Shown here in pieces: positions 16,644-25,614 of a stretch of 36,081 bases of DNA (the first letter of the stretch is position 1; each line of letters starts with the position of its first letter). Both the position numbers and the translations under genes were made by a program. Source of the DNA: JBMTVT01 sp049451635 (GTDB taxonomy: Bacteria; Bacteroidota; Bacteroidia; Flavobacteriales; Flavobacteriaceae); NCBI GenBank assembly GCA_049451635.1, contig JBMTVT010000016.1, positions 1 to 36,081 on the forward strand, in the 5' to 3' direction. The notes under the pieces are model-generated. The model ran no database searches. It was not told where the DNA came from and worked only from the letters and a program-made list of their open reading frames with translations.

Positions 16644-17363
16644 TTAACCTTCCGTTTCTTCCATGGTATGATATACGTTTTGCACATCATCATCTTCTTC
16701 CAACTTTTCCAAAAGCTTTTCAACATCCTCAGCTTGTTCTGGTGTTAGCGTTTTGGTTACTTGCGGAATGCGTTCAAAGCCAGAAGATAATATTTCGATG
16801 CCTTTTTCTTCCAATGCTGCTTGTATGGCTCCAAAACTTTCAAAAGGTGCATAAATTAATATGCCATCATCATCCACAAACACTTCTTCGGCGCCATAAT
16901 CAATAAACTCAAGCTCAATTTCCTCAGGATCTAACCCTTCAGCGTTAATCCTAAAATTACATGTATGATCGAACATAAAAACTACCGAACCCGAAGTACC
17001 CAAACTACCGTCGCATTTATTAAAATAACTACGTACATTGGCAACAGTTCTAGTGTTGTTATCGGTTGCAGTTTCAACTAAAATGGCAATACCATGGGGT
17101 GCATATCCTTCAAAAATAACTTCTTTATAATCCCCTTGGTTTTTATCACTGGCACGTTTAATGGCACGCTCTACATTGTCCTTTGGCATGTTAACAGATT
17201 TCGCATTTTGGATAACTGCTCTTAAACGTGCGTTACTATCGGGGTCTGGACCACCTTCTTTAACAGCCATGACAATGTCTTTACCAATACGAGTAAAGGC
17301 TTTACTCATGGCAGACCAACGCTTCATTTTCCTTGCTTTTCTAAACTCAAAAGCTCTTCCCAT
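16644..17363 (-). CDS. yebC: YebC/PmpR/TACO1 family protein
   Basis: 239 residues, usual length. It has the family opening MGRAFEFRKARKMKRWSAMSKAF, GGPDPDSNARLRAVIQNAKSVNMPKDNVERAIKRA, VIFEGYAPHGIAILVE and VANVRSYFNKCDGSLGTSGSVVFMF. Members have been described as DNA-binding regulators and, more recently, as ribosome-associated factors that relieve stalling on proline-rich stretches. Cytosolic. Bacteroidota carry this 'GRAFE' variant of the otherwise common 'AGHSKW' N-terminus. It is followed by a terminator and preceded by a 52-nt gap to phhB, so it may be the last gene of that transcription unit. Confidence 0.93.
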   Translation of the reverse strand: MGRAFEFRKARKMKRWSAMSKAFTRIGKDIVMAVKEGGPDPDSNARLRAVIQNAKSVNMPKDNVERAIKRASDKNQGDYKEVIFEGYAPHGIAILVETATDNNTRTVANVRSYFNKCDGSLGTSGSVVFMFDHTCNFRINAEGLDPEEIELEFIDYGAEEVFVDDDGILIYAPFESFGAIQAALEEKGIEILSSGFERIPQVTKTLTPEQAEDVEKLLEKLEEDDDVQNVYHTMEETEG

Positions 17364-17415
17364 AGTTATAAATTTTTAATCGCACAAAGTTAAAAACCTA
17401 GCTTAAAAATGCAAA

Positions 17416-17709
17416 TTATTCTTCATCAGGTTCAACTATATTTTCAATGGCCTCGGCTAGTTTGAAATCTTTGTCCGTAACACCATTGGCATCATGTGTA
17501 GATAATGATATGGTAAGGACATTATAAACGTTGGACCAATCTGGATGATGATTTAAGGCTTCACATTCAAAAGCAATGCGGCTCATAGCACTAAAGCAGT
17601 CTTTAAAGTTTTCAAACTCAAATTCTGCATGAATTGCGTTATCATAATATTCCCAATCAGGAAATTGAAGTAATTTTTTTTCTATGTCTTGTTCAGATAA
17701 TTTACTCAT
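17416..17709 (-). CDS. phhB: Pterin-4a-carbinolamine dehydratase
   Basis: 97 residues. The DCoH/PhhB signature is complete: FKDCFSAMSRIAFECEALNHHPDWSNVYNVLTISLSTHDANGVTDKDFKLAEAIE, with catalytic His residues in NHHPDW and the later HDANGVT(x)xD. It dehydrates 4a-hydroxytetrahydropterin formed by aromatic amino acid hydroxylases, so a phenylalanine hydroxylase is expected elsewhere in the genome. Small cytosolic enzyme. The neighbours (yebC, SDR) give no pathway link. Confidence 0.93.
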   Translation of the reverse strand: MSKLSEQDIEKKLLQFPDWEYYDNAIHAEFEFENFKDCFSAMSRIAFECEALNHHPDWSNVYNVLTISLSTHDANGVTDKDFKLAEAIENIVEPDEE

Positions 17710-17763
17710 AATTTCTTGAATTATATTTTGTTACAATTTAAACATTTATGCCCGAAAAATCAA

Positions 17764-18600
17764 TTATATTTTTAACTCCATTAGTATTTCATGGCTTACC
17801 AAGTTTAAATTTTTTGGCAACAGGTTGTATTTTGGCAGTACCGCTAAATACCTATCATCATTGGTAGTGTAAACCTGTTTATAGATGGCATTTTCAAAAC
17901 CTAAAGTTTTAATAATGTCTTTTATAAAATCATCGTGATGCACCAAATCGCTACTACCTAAATGAAAAATTCCTGTTTTGTTTCTATTGATTATATAATG
18001 AATTTGTTGCGTTACTTTATTATCAGTGGTTACATTCATTATTAAGTTTGGAAACACTTCAATAGGTTCATTTTCTTTTATATTTTGAAGCATTTCCATG
18101 ATTCTTGGAGATTGCGCCCCAAAAACCATAGGCAATCTTAAAATAGCAATTTGCTTTTTTGGTAAACGCAGTAGCATGTTTTCAATCTTTATTTTGAAAT
18201 GCCCATAAACACTGTTGCTATAAGTTTTGTCTTCCTCATAACTTGGGTATTTGCTGTAAGCATCAAATACATTGGCAGAAGATAGGAAAATGAGTTTTGT
18301 GTTGTTAGAAAACACATATTCACATAAATGCTGATGTAGCAAAACTTGCTTTGAAAAATCACCACGAAGTGAAGAAACTACAATACTAGGCTTAACAATT
18401 TCTAGAATTTCGAAAATATCATCATCTTCAAAATTATATTGAAAAAAGTGTTTGTTTTTTTCTAGTGCTGTATTGCTAACATTATAAGTGCCAAACGTTT
18501 TAAAGTAGGGGCAAAGTTCTTTGTAAAGCGCACCACCTAAAAACCCACTGGCACCTAAAATCAATATAGTATGTTTACTTTCTTTCCCCGCCTCGTTCAT
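17764..18600 (-). CDS. NAD-dependent epimerase/dehydratase-like SDR (RmlD-like)
   Basis: 278 residues. Extended-SDR dinucleotide loop ILILGASGFLGGALY (12-26), the VSSLRGDF region in place of the usual NxAA strand, LIFLSSANVFDAYSKYPSYEEDKTY (Ser of the catalytic triad and the 'VFDG'-like strand of RmlD-type reductases), and SVYGHFKIKIENML, giving the YxxxK motif (Tyr-Gly-His-Phe-Lys). The C-terminal half is short and matches the substrate-binding part of dTDP-4-dehydrorhamnose reductase-like proteins, with GIFHLGSSDLVHHDDFI. Substrate not determined; no dTDP-sugar genes are nearby. It follows gcvT by 12 nt. Confidence 0.85.
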   Translation of the reverse strand: MNEAGKESKHTILILGASGFLGGALYKELCPYFKTFGTYNVSNTALEKNKHFFQYNFEDDDIFEILEIVKPSIVVSSLRGDFSKQVLLHQHLCEYVFSNNTKLIFLSSANVFDAYSKYPSYEEDKTYSNSVYGHFKIKIENMLLRLPKKQIAILRLPMVFGAQSPRIMEMLQNIKENEPIEVFPNLIMNVTTDNKVTQQIHYIINRNKTGIFHLGSSDLVHHDDFIKDIIKTLGFENAIYKQVYTTNDDRYLAVLPKYNLLPKNLNLVSHEILMELKI

Positions 18601-18612
18601 TAAATACTTAAT

Positions 18613-19698
18613 TTATTTCTTATAAAACGGAAGTTTCACAACGGTTGCAGGGACTGCGTTTTTTCGTATTTGTATATATATTTTACTGTTAACATCGGCA
18701 AAAACAGTAGGAACGTATCCTAAACCAATACCTTTCCCTAAACTAGGACTCATAGTTCCTGATGTTACTTCGCCTATTTTTTTTTCGTTACTGTCAACTA
18801 TATCATAACCATGTCTTGGAATACCACGATTATTTAATTCAAAAGCAATCAGCTTAAGTTCTGGTCCGTGCTCTTTTTCCTTTTTTAAAGCTTCAGAATT
18901 TGTGAAATCTTTTGTGAATTTACATACCCAACCCAAACCAGCTTCAATAGGCGAGGTGGTGTCATCAATATCATTTCCGTAAAGGCAATAGCCCATTTCC
19001 AAGCGCAGAGTATCGCGTGCTGCTAGCCCAATAGGCTTAATCCCAAAATTGGCACCAGCTTCAAAAACTTTGTCCCAAACTTGCTTTACTTCACTGTTTT
19101 TGCAATAAATTTCAAAGCCACCACTACCTGTATAACCAGTTGCTGAAATAATTACATGTTCAATACCTGCAAAATCACCCACCACAAAATTGTAAAACTT
19201 TATAGATGATAAATCGTGGCTGGTTAGCGATTGCATTGCTTCAATAGCTTTTGGACCTTGAATAGCAAGTAAGGAATAATCATCGCTTAAATTACGCATG
19301 GTAGCACCCAGGTTATTTTTAGACTGAATCCAATTCCAATCTTTTTCAATATTACTGGCATTAACCACTAATAAGTATTGTTCATCTTCAATTTTATAAA
19401 TGATTAAATCATCAACAATACCGCCATCATCATTAGGCAAACAGCTGTATTGGGCTTTGCCATTAGTAAGTACTGAGGCATCGTTACTCGAAACTTTTTG
19501 TATTAGATCCAGGGCATGTTCGCCTTCAATTAAAAACTCACCCATATGCGAAACATCAAACACACCAACAGCATTTCTAACGGTTTCGTGTTCTATATTA
19601 ACGCCTTCGTATTGTACAGGCATATTGTAACCAGCAAATGGCACCATTTTAGCACCTAAGGCCATATGAGTTTGAGTTAAGGCAGTATTTTTCATCAA
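18613..19698 (-). CDS. gcvT: Aminomethyltransferase, glycine cleavage system T protein
   Basis: 361 residues, standard length. It carries out the tetrahydrofolate-dependent release of ammonia and formation of 5,10-methylene-THF from the aminomethyl group on the H protein. Typical segments are MVPFAGYNMPVQYEG, GVFDVSHMGEFLIEG (catalytic-site Asp-Val-Ser-His-Met), LSDDYSLLAIQGPKA, ATGYTGSGGFEIYC, RDTLRLEMGYCLYGNDID and GEVTSGTMSPSLGKGIGLGYV. The N-terminus begins MMKNTALTQTHMALGAKM; either of the two Met may start. It is the first gene of a minus-strand unit with the SDR, phhB and yebC. GcvH and GcvP are not in the window, as is common in Bacteroidota, where gcv genes are scattered. Confidence 0.96.
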   Translation of the reverse strand: MMKNTALTQTHMALGAKMVPFAGYNMPVQYEGVNIEHETVRNAVGVFDVSHMGEFLIEGEHALDLIQKVSSNDASVLTNGKAQYSCLPNDDGGIVDDLIIYKIEDEQYLLVVNASNIEKDWNWIQSKNNLGATMRNLSDDYSLLAIQGPKAIEAMQSLTSHDLSSIKFYNFVVGDFAGIEHVIISATGYTGSGGFEIYCKNSEVKQVWDKVFEAGANFGIKPIGLAARDTLRLEMGYCLYGNDIDDTTSPIEAGLGWVCKFTKDFTNSEALKKEKEHGPELKLIAFELNNRGIPRHGYDIVDSNEKKIGEVTSGTMSPSLGKGIGLGYVPTVFADVNSKIYIQIRKNAVPATVVKLPFYKK

Positions 19699-19869
19699 TT
19701 ACTTGCTTAAAATTTATTAGCGCAAATGTATTGAAAATTTATTTTAACGCTTTCGCGGAATGATGAAAAGGTTTGTTAAAATTAGATGGAATTTATTGAG
19801 ATTTATTTGACGTGTTTGGATTAGGTTTGTTGCGAGGATTTTCGTAAGTAGGTTAGAACTAGCAATAAA

Positions 19870-20342
19870 TTATATACTGTTAGCTATAGTTTTTTTTAAT
19901 ACTATTCTTGGATTAAATTGAATGTCTTTACAGCCATTCAGGTTTTCATTGAATTTACTATTTTTCTCTGCATTATATTCAGTTTTATAGGTTTCATATC
20001 CTTCTTTCGAAACCTCAAAATTTGCAAAACACCAAACAAATGGTAAATCAATAGGTGTATGGGACCAATCAATTTTAGATTTTTTGCTAAGCACAAAACT
20101 CCCATTTATGTCAGTCTTAATAATTTGTGATTTGAATTCTTTGTCCTCATAATCGCCAAATTTCTTTTTTTTATTTCATTTTTCTCAATTCGTGCGACTA
20201 TTGCATTTTGTATTGGGTTTCCATTTTGATCAACTACTTGTCCAATTATTTTTGGTTCATATATGACTTTTTGAGGATGAACGAACAAAACAACCAAAAA
20301 TATCAGAACACAAATCAAAATAATATTTCCGGCTTTTTTCAT
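19870..20342 (-). pseudogene. Carboxypeptidase regulatory-like (Ig-fold) membrane protein, frameshifted at an A8 tract
   Basis: ATG 20342 starts a single-pass N-terminal segment (KAGNIILICVLIFLVVLFV) followed by a regulatory-like Ig domain start (IIGQVVDQNGNPIQNAIVARIEKNE). At 20165-20172 the coding strand has eight A; nine are needed to continue as KKKKFGDYEDKEFKSQIIKTD, INGSFVLSKKSKIDWSH, then FEVSKEGYETYKTEYN to the stop at 19870. Unshifted, the product stops after 78 residues. The intact protein would be about 157 residues, with the typical 'G-x-V-x-D-x-x-G-x-P-I-x-x-A' and 'T-D-x-x-G-x-F' pattern. No other lesion is visible, so this is either a recent mutation, slippage-rescued, or a homopolymer miscount. 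Confidence 0.7.
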
Positions 20343-20435
20343 AAATTATAGATAGTGTTACGATATGTTTTTTTTAATGTTTTATATCTCGTGCTAAGCG
20401 AAGTTCGGCTTTTTTTTTGGCAAATTCAAGCTGCA

Positions 20436-20670
20436 TTATTTTATGCATTTTAACAATGCATAAAAAGAAACTAAAGTCCAAACAGCTTCTAAAATTATAA
20501 AAGACCAATAGTTTAAGAGTATGGAAGCTAAACAGGCCATAGAGGCCCCAATAGGATTTAGTAAAACAAATGCTATATGTTTATTGGATATTTTACCAAT
20601 AACATTAAAGAAATACGCCAATAGAATTTGAAACATCCCTAAAAAACCCAACCCAGTCTATGGTTGTCAT
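20436..20670 (-). pseudogene. CBU_0592-like small membrane protein, frameshifted near its start
   Basis: A 71-residue frame (20651-20436) encodes a small three- or four-helix membrane protein (GFLGMFQILLAYFFN, HIAFVLLNPIGASMACLAS, YWSFIILEAVWTLVSFYALLKC) like the CBU_0592 family. Its natural start is the ATG at 20670, overlapping the thrC stop as ATGA. From that ATG the frame reads MTTIDWVGFF and runs out of frame because a T6 run (20641-20646) should be T5. Correct it and the protein begins MTTIDWVGFLGMFQILL, as in homologues. The rest is undamaged, so either it is a very recent mutation or sequencing error, or a weak TTG at 20651 still starts translation. Confidence 0.6.
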
Positions 20671-21959
20671 TTCAGCAAAAAGTTTTTTAAATCGTTATAA
20701 GTAGAAATGGAAGTAGCTACTTTTTCTTTATTCATAACCGATTGTATCTGTAGGGGAAGAGGTTGTTTTTCTTTAATCACTTCTTCAACTACATCTAAAA
20801 ACTTGGTTGGATGAGCCGTTTCCAAAAACACACAATGTGCCTTTGGGTTTTCATTTAAATACGCTTTACAACCCAGATAACCAACCGCACCATGAGGGTC
20901 TGCAACATAGTTAAAATCGTTATAAATTTCCAACATAGCTTTTTTGGTTTCATCATCGGAAAAACTAAAGGAAGACAGGTTGCTTTTTAGAGTATCAAAC
21001 TTGTTTTTGTAAATTTCCTGAATACGAATAAAGTTACTTGGCGCACCAACATCCATAGCATTACTTATGGTTTGTACCGATGGTTTTGGTTCGTATAATT
21101 TAGAAATCAAATACCTAGTCACTACATTGTTTTCGTTATTTGAAGCTACAAAATGATGGATTGGTAAGCCTAATTGTTGCGCCATCATACCAGCACAAAT
21201 ATTTCCAAAATTTCCACTAGGGACAGAAAACACAATGTCTTTATGCTGATTATGCAATTGCTTGTATGCAAAAATGAAATAGAATAATTGTGGCAACCAA
21301 CGCGCCACATTAATGGAGTTAGCAGACGTTAATTGCATTTGGCTAGTTAATGCTTCATCTAAAAAAGCGGTTTTTACCATAGCCTGACAATCATCAAACG
21401 TACCATTTACTTCAAGTGCTTTAATGTTTTGCCCAAGTGTGGTTAATTGCTTCTCTTGAATATCACTCACTTTTCCGTTAGGGTAGAGTATCACCACATT
21501 AACCCCTTTTACACCTAAAAAACCATTGGCAACCGCACCACCTGTATCGCCAGATGTGGCAACCAATACGGTTACTTCATTGGTATTATCTTTATTGAAA
21601 TACCCCAAGCAACGTGCCATAAAACGAGCGCCAACATCTTTAAATGCCATAGTTGGCCCATGAAATAATTCAAGAGTTGAAATATGATCATTCATCTTAA
21701 CTATAGGGAAATCGAATGATAAAGTTTCTTCTACAATCGTTTTTAAAATGGGTTCTGGAATTTCAGGCGAAATAAATTGTTTAATGGTTTCAAAGGCTAT
21801 TTCAGAATATGATAAATTATCAATGTTATCCCAAAATGATTTAGGCAAAGGCGTTATAGATTCAGGAAAATACAGGCCCTTATCGGGTGCTAATCCTTTA
21901 ATTACAGCATCTTTGAATGTTGTGTTTGGAGCTTTATGGTTTAATGAGTAATAATTCAT
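20667..21959 (-). CDS. thrC: Threonine synthase
   Basis: 430 residues from ATG 21959 (an overlapping GTG at 21962 is also in frame). It converts O-phosphohomoserine to threonine with pyridoxal phosphate. The PLP lysine is in HGPTMAFKDVGARF (Lys107), and the phosphate-binding loop ATSGDTGGA is at 134-142. The N-terminal NYYSLNHKAPNTTFKDAVIKGLAPDKGLYFP is typical of the longer thr synthase class. Third gene of the thrABC operon, starting 5 nt after the thrB stop; its own stop TGA overlaps the ATG of the small membrane protein gene. Confidence 0.97.
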   Translation of the reverse strand: MNYYSLNHKAPNTTFKDAVIKGLAPDKGLYFPESITPLPKSFWDNIDNLSYSEIAFETIKQFISPEIPEPILKTIVEETLSFDFPIVKMNDHISTLELFHGPTMAFKDVGARFMARCLGYFNKDNTNEVTVLVATSGDTGGAVANGFLGVKGVNVVILYPNGKVSDIQEKQLTTLGQNIKALEVNGTFDDCQAMVKTAFLDEALTSQMQLTSANSINVARWLPQLFYFIFAYKQLHNQHKDIVFSVPSGNFGNICAGMMAQQLGLPIHHFVASNNENNVVTRYLISKLYEPKPSVQTISNAMDVGAPSNFIRIQEIYKNKFDTLKSNLSSFSFSDDETKKAMLEIYNDFNYVADPHGAVGYLGCKAYLNENPKAHCVFLETAHPTKFLDVVEEVIKEKQPLPLQIQSVMNKEKVATSISTYNDLKNFLLK

Positions 21960-21964
21960 CACTT

Positions 21965-22888
21965 TTAATTCAAAATCTTAATACCTTTTTTATTAATCTT
22001 TGTTACGTGAACATCGAAACTTATTCCTGTTTTAGAATATACTCTTTCAACTGCTTCTTTTACATTTGTAGCCGTTTCAAGTCCTTTACTTAATGAAAAA
22101 ATGGAAGGACCAGAACCCGAAATTCCTGCACCTAACGCACCAGTATCAATCATGGTTCGTTTAACATCATCAAAATGTGGTATGAGTTGACTTCTATGAG
22201 GTTCAACTACAACATCATGAAGCGATTTTTTAATCAAATCGTAATTACTTGTATGTAATGCATGTATTAAACTCCCAAAATTTGCCCATTGTGTAATGGC
22301 ATTGCTTAAAGGAATATTTTTTGGTAAAATAGCGCGTGCTTCGGATGTTTTTATTTCAATTTGTGGATGGATAATGGTAGCATATAAGTCATCTGGCGAT
22401 GGTATTTCCAATATTTCTAAAGGCTTAATGCTTTTTACTAAAGTGAAACCGCCAAACATGGCAGGTGCTAAATTATCAGCGTGTTCACATTTGCTTGCTA
22501 TAGCTTCACCTTTTATGGCAAATTCCGTTAGTTGAGTTTTGTTAAACGGACATCCTAAAAGCTCGTTCATACCAAATACACTACCCACAGCACTAGCCGC
22601 ACTACTACCAATACCGCTACCGGGTTTTATTTTTTTGTAGATTTCAATTTCAAAACCAAAATCCACTTTAATAGCTTCATACATGGCCAACGCAGAAACT
22701 CCAGCTACGTTTAATTCAGCTTCATAAGGCAAATCGAAGCCATCAATATGTGTAATATGAATGCCTTTTTTCTCAATTTTTCTTATTACCATTTCATCAC
22801 CAACACTGTCTAAACAAAACCCCATAACATCAAATCCACAGGAAACATTGGCTACGGTTGCTGGTGAAAATATTTTTATTTCGTTCAT
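21965..22888 (-). CDS. thrB: Homoserine kinase
   Basis: 307 residues from ATG 22888 (MNEIKIFSPATVANVSCGFD, the canonical GHMP-kinase N-terminus). The reading frame is open further upstream, but that part is unlike homoserine kinases and overlaps thrA. The GHMP phosphate-binding loop PGSGIGSSAASA spans 89-100, and the C-terminal motif GALGAGISGSGPSIF is present. It phosphorylates homoserine from ThrA to O-phosphohomoserine for ThrC. A 70-nt gap separates it from thrA, still consistent with one operon. Confidence 0.96.
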   Translation of the reverse strand: MNEIKIFSPATVANVSCGFDVMGFCLDSVGDEMVIRKIEKKGIHITHIDGFDLPYEAELNVAGVSALAMYEAIKVDFGFEIEIYKKIKPGSGIGSSAASAVGSVFGMNELLGCPFNKTQLTEFAIKGEAIASKCEHADNLAPAMFGGFTLVKSIKPLEILEIPSPDDLYATIIHPQIEIKTSEARAILPKNIPLSNAITQWANFGSLIHALHTSNYDLIKKSLHDVVVEPHRSQLIPHFDDVKRTMIDTGALGAGISGSGPSIFSLSKGLETATNVKEAVERVYSKTGISFDVHVTKINKKGIKILN

Positions 22889-22958
22889 TTTATCAATTAA
22901 ATAGTTTTCGGCTGCGCTAGAGCAAGAAATATCACTTGGTTTATACAATTCCACTTTA

Positions 22959-25403
22959 TTAATCGTTTCCAATTCTAATAATATCGGCAAATAAACCCGA
23001 AGCTGTTACATCTGCACCAGCACCAGCACCTTTTATAATCATGGGTTGTTCTGGGTAGCGTTTTGTATAAAACATTACGATATTATCTTTCCCTTGTAAA
23101 TTATAAAAAGGATGCCCTTGCGGAATTTCCTGTAAACCCACACTTGCTTTTCCATTATTAAATTGTGCCACATATTTTAACTGACAATCTTTTGCTTTTG
23201 CGGAAGCATATAAATTTTGGTAATGGGCTTCATCATCAATAAGTGTTTGATAAAAATCATCAACAGTGCCGCTTTTCAATCCAGATTCTGATAAAAATGA
23301 TGTATTTTCTATATTTTCTAAATTCATTTCCACACCACTTTCTCTGGCAAGAATTAAAATTTTTCGAGCAACATCAACACCACTTAAGTCAATTCTTGGG
23401 TCTGGTTCGGTGTAACCTTCAGCAGCAGCTTGTTTAACCACATCATAGAATTTGGTTTTATCATTAAAATTGTTGAAAACAAAATTTAGACTACCAGATA
23501 ATACCGCATGGATTGATGTAATTTTATCACCAGAAGCCATTAAATTATTAAGCGTATCTATAATAGGTAAACCAGCGCCAACATTGGTCTCAAATAAGAA
23601 AGGAGCATTGTATTTTAGTGATAAACGTTTTAATAATTTATAGTTTTCCAAATCACTGGAACACGCAATTTTATTACATGCTACAACACCAATACTTTGC
23701 CTTAAATAATTGGCGTATAAATTGGCAACATCGGCATTTGCAGTAACATCAACAAAAATGCTATTTCGTAAATTCAATGCTTTAGTGTTTTCAAAAAAGC
23801 CCTCTAGAGTTGATTTTTCACCTTGAACTAATTGATCTTTCCAATTGCTTAAATCAATGCCTTCTTCATTGAAAATCATGGTTCTGGAATTTGATAATCC
23901 AGCTACTCGTAAGTTTATTTTTAGATTTTCTTTTAGGTAATTCTTTTGTTGTTTAATTTGTTCAACCAAACGTTCTCCAACATTGCCAACTCCAGTTATA
24001 AACACATTAAGCTGTTTGGTTTTGGCTTCAAAAAACTGTTCGTGCAAGGTGTTTAAGGCTTTTTTTACATCTTTCTCTGCAATGACCGCAGAGATGTTTT
24101 TTTCTGAAGCTCCTTGTGCAATCGCTCTAATATTAATGTTGTTTTTACCAAGTGAACTAAACATTTTACCACTGATGCCTTGGTGATTTTTCATGTTATC
24201 ACCAACCAAAGCAATAATTGATAGCTCTTTTTCAACTATAATCGGATCTATTTTATGTAATTCAATTTCGTTTTCAAAAGTTGCGTCAATAGCAGTTTTA
24301 GCTTTTTCGGCTTCAACTTCATCAATTCCTAAACAAATGGAATGCTCTGAAGAAGCTTGAGTGATTAAAATAACATTGATTTTCTCTTGCGACAAGGTTT
24401 CAAACAAACGTTTGGAAAACCCAGGAATACCAATCATACCGCTTCCCTGTAGCGTTAAAAGCGCAATATTGGAGATGTTACTAATGCCTTTTACGGGAAT
24501 TGTTGAAAGACTTTCATCATTTGAAATAATGGTTCCCGCAGCATCAGGCTCTAAGGTATTTTTTATATGAATGGGAATATTCAAATCCAAAACAGGCTGA
24601 ACTGTTGGTGGATACAAAACCTTTGCTCCAAAATGCGATAATTCCATGGCCTCTTGATACGATATTTTTTCGATAGGGCAGGCTTGTTTCACCAATTTAG
24701 GGTTGGTTGTAAACATACCGCTTACATCGGTCCAAATTTCCAACTGCGTTACTTTTAAGGCTGCAGCTACAATGGCAGCAGTAAAATCGGAACCACCACG
24801 ACCCAATGTAGTTTGTTCGCCAGTACCCGATTTTGAAACAAAGCCAGGTAGTATGGTAATGCTCTCGGAAGCTGATTTAAAATAGTCTTTGATATTTTTG
24901 TTGGTAATACTGTAATTAACTTCTGCTTTTGTGAAGTTTGAGTTTGTAACAACAAGTTCTTGCGAGTTCTTACATGCTGCTGATAAACCACGGTTTTTCA
25001 TGGTTTCAGCAATGATAAATGATGATAAAATTTCACCGAAACTAACCAACTTATCGGATGTTTTGGGAGATAATTCATTTATCAAATAAATTCCATCTAG
25101 CAAGCTTTTTAATGCGTTAAGTTTTTCTTCAGCAAATGTTATAATACTTTCGCTGTTATCTGGGTTCAATTCCTTAATAATATCAAAATGGATATTTTTT
25201 ATAGAATTAAATGATTCTATGTAGTTAGTATCTTTATTTTGAGCTTGCTTGCCAGCTAAAAGCAATTTGTCTGTGATGCCTCCAACAGCTGATACCACAC
25301 AAATTACAGAATCACTTTGTGAATAGTCCTCTAAAATATTGATGACTTTATTTATATTTTTTGAAGAACCTACAGAAGTTCCTCCAAATTTTAAAACTTT
25401 CAT
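22959..25403 (-). CDS. thrA: Bifunctional aspartate kinase / homoserine dehydrogenase
   Basis: 814 residues, full length. The kinase domain begins MKVLKFGGTSVGSS and has LGRGGSDFTAAIVAAAL and EIWTDVSGMFTTNP. Two ACT regulatory segments (about 310-460) contain LTLQGSGMIGIPGFSKRLFE and ISIIALVGDNMKNHQG. The dehydrogenase domain starts near 465 with VFITGVGNVGERLVEQ, followed by NKIACS, FLFETNVGAGLPII and EGYTEPDPRIDLSGVDVARKILILARE. It catalyses the first and third steps of threonine biosynthesis. Feedback inhibition by threonine is expected from the ACT domains. It is preceded by the leader peptide and hairpins described separately. The 2.4-kb frame is intact. Confidence 0.98.
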   Translation of the reverse strand: MKVLKFGGTSVGSSKNINKVINILEDYSQSDSVICVVSAVGGITDKLLLAGKQAQNKDTNYIESFNSIKNIHFDIIKELNPDNSESIITFAEEKLNALKSLLDGIYLINELSPKTSDKLVSFGEILSSFIIAETMKNRGLSAACKNSQELVVTNSNFTKAEVNYSITNKNIKDYFKSASESITILPGFVSKSGTGEQTTLGRGGSDFTAAIVAAALKVTQLEIWTDVSGMFTTNPKLVKQACPIEKISYQEAMELSHFGAKVLYPPTVQPVLDLNIPIHIKNTLEPDAAGTIISNDESLSTIPVKGISNISNIALLTLQGSGMIGIPGFSKRLFETLSQEKINVILITQASSEHSICLGIDEVEAEKAKTAIDATFENEIELHKIDPIIVEKELSIIALVGDNMKNHQGISGKMFSSLGKNNINIRAIAQGASEKNISAVIAEKDVKKALNTLHEQFFEAKTKQLNVFITGVGNVGERLVEQIKQQKNYLKENLKINLRVAGLSNSRTMIFNEEGIDLSNWKDQLVQGEKSTLEGFFENTKALNLRNSIFVDVTANADVANLYANYLRQSIGVVACNKIACSSDLENYKLLKRLSLKYNAPFLFETNVGAGLPIIDTLNNLMASGDKITSIHAVLSGSLNFVFNNFNDKTKFYDVVKQAAAEGYTEPDPRIDLSGVDVARKILILARESGVEMNLENIENTSFLSESGLKSGTVDDFYQTLIDDEAHYQNLYASAKAKDCQLKYVAQFNNGKASVGLQEIPQGHPFYNLQGKDNIVMFYTKRYPEQPMIIKGAGAGADVTASGLFADIIRIGND

Positions 25404-25442
25404 TTTTTAATACATTGGATAATTAAAAATAATACTTTAAAA

Positions 25443-25505
25443 GTTGCAATTTTTAAATTACAAAAATAACCTGAAGAGTATGTAATTAGCAACCCCAAAG
25501 GGTTG
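25443..25505 (-). promoter_or_regulatory. Candidate alternative hairpins of the thr attenuator
   Basis: In the leader RNA, CAACCC (rc 25500-25505) pairs with GGGTTG (rc 25490-25495) over a 4-nt loop, overlapping the last leader codons and stop. The same downstream arm can instead pair further on: GTTGC (25493-25489) with GCAAC (25447-25443), and AATTAC (25487-25482) with GTAATT (25461-25456). The two pairings are mutually exclusive, as in attenuators. No strong intrinsic terminator with a T-run is evident, so the mechanism of stopping is unclear. Confidence 0.5.
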
Positions 25506-25593
25506 TAATATTGGTTGTAGTAGCAAAAATATAAGTTCTTCCTTTTGTAAAAAAAGAAACTTTTAAAAACATATTTTGGCTTAATTGATTCAT
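25486..25593 (-). CDS. thrL: Threonine-rich leader peptide of the thrABC operon
   Basis: A 35-codon ORF from ATG 25593 (or 28 codons from the in-frame ATG at 25572) to TAA 25486. Its second half contains the run ATTTNITT, five threonines and an isoleucine within eight residues, just before LWGC and the stop. It begins about 15 nt after the predicted transcription start and ends 83 nt before the thrA ATG. Clustered Thr/Ile codons overlapping a hairpin are the hallmark of threonine attenuation peptides (E. coli thrL is the model). Proteobacterial thrL is not homologous in sequence; this one was found by its composition and place. It is too short for ordinary gene finders. Confidence 0.75.
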   Translation of the reverse strand: MNQLSQNMFLKVSFFTKGRTYIFATTTNITTLWGC

Positions 25594-25614
25594 TATATTG
25601 AATAAAATACTAGC

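Noticed and set aside
20380..20425. Possible plus-strand terminator (AGCGAAGTTCGGCT followed by a T-run)
   Set aside because: The stem is bulged and short, and there is no plus-strand gene upstream for it to terminate.
21965..22990. Longer homoserine kinase starting at 22990
   Set aside because: The extra 34 residues overlap thrA and do not resemble GHMP kinases; MNEIKIFSPATVANVS at 22888 is the family start.
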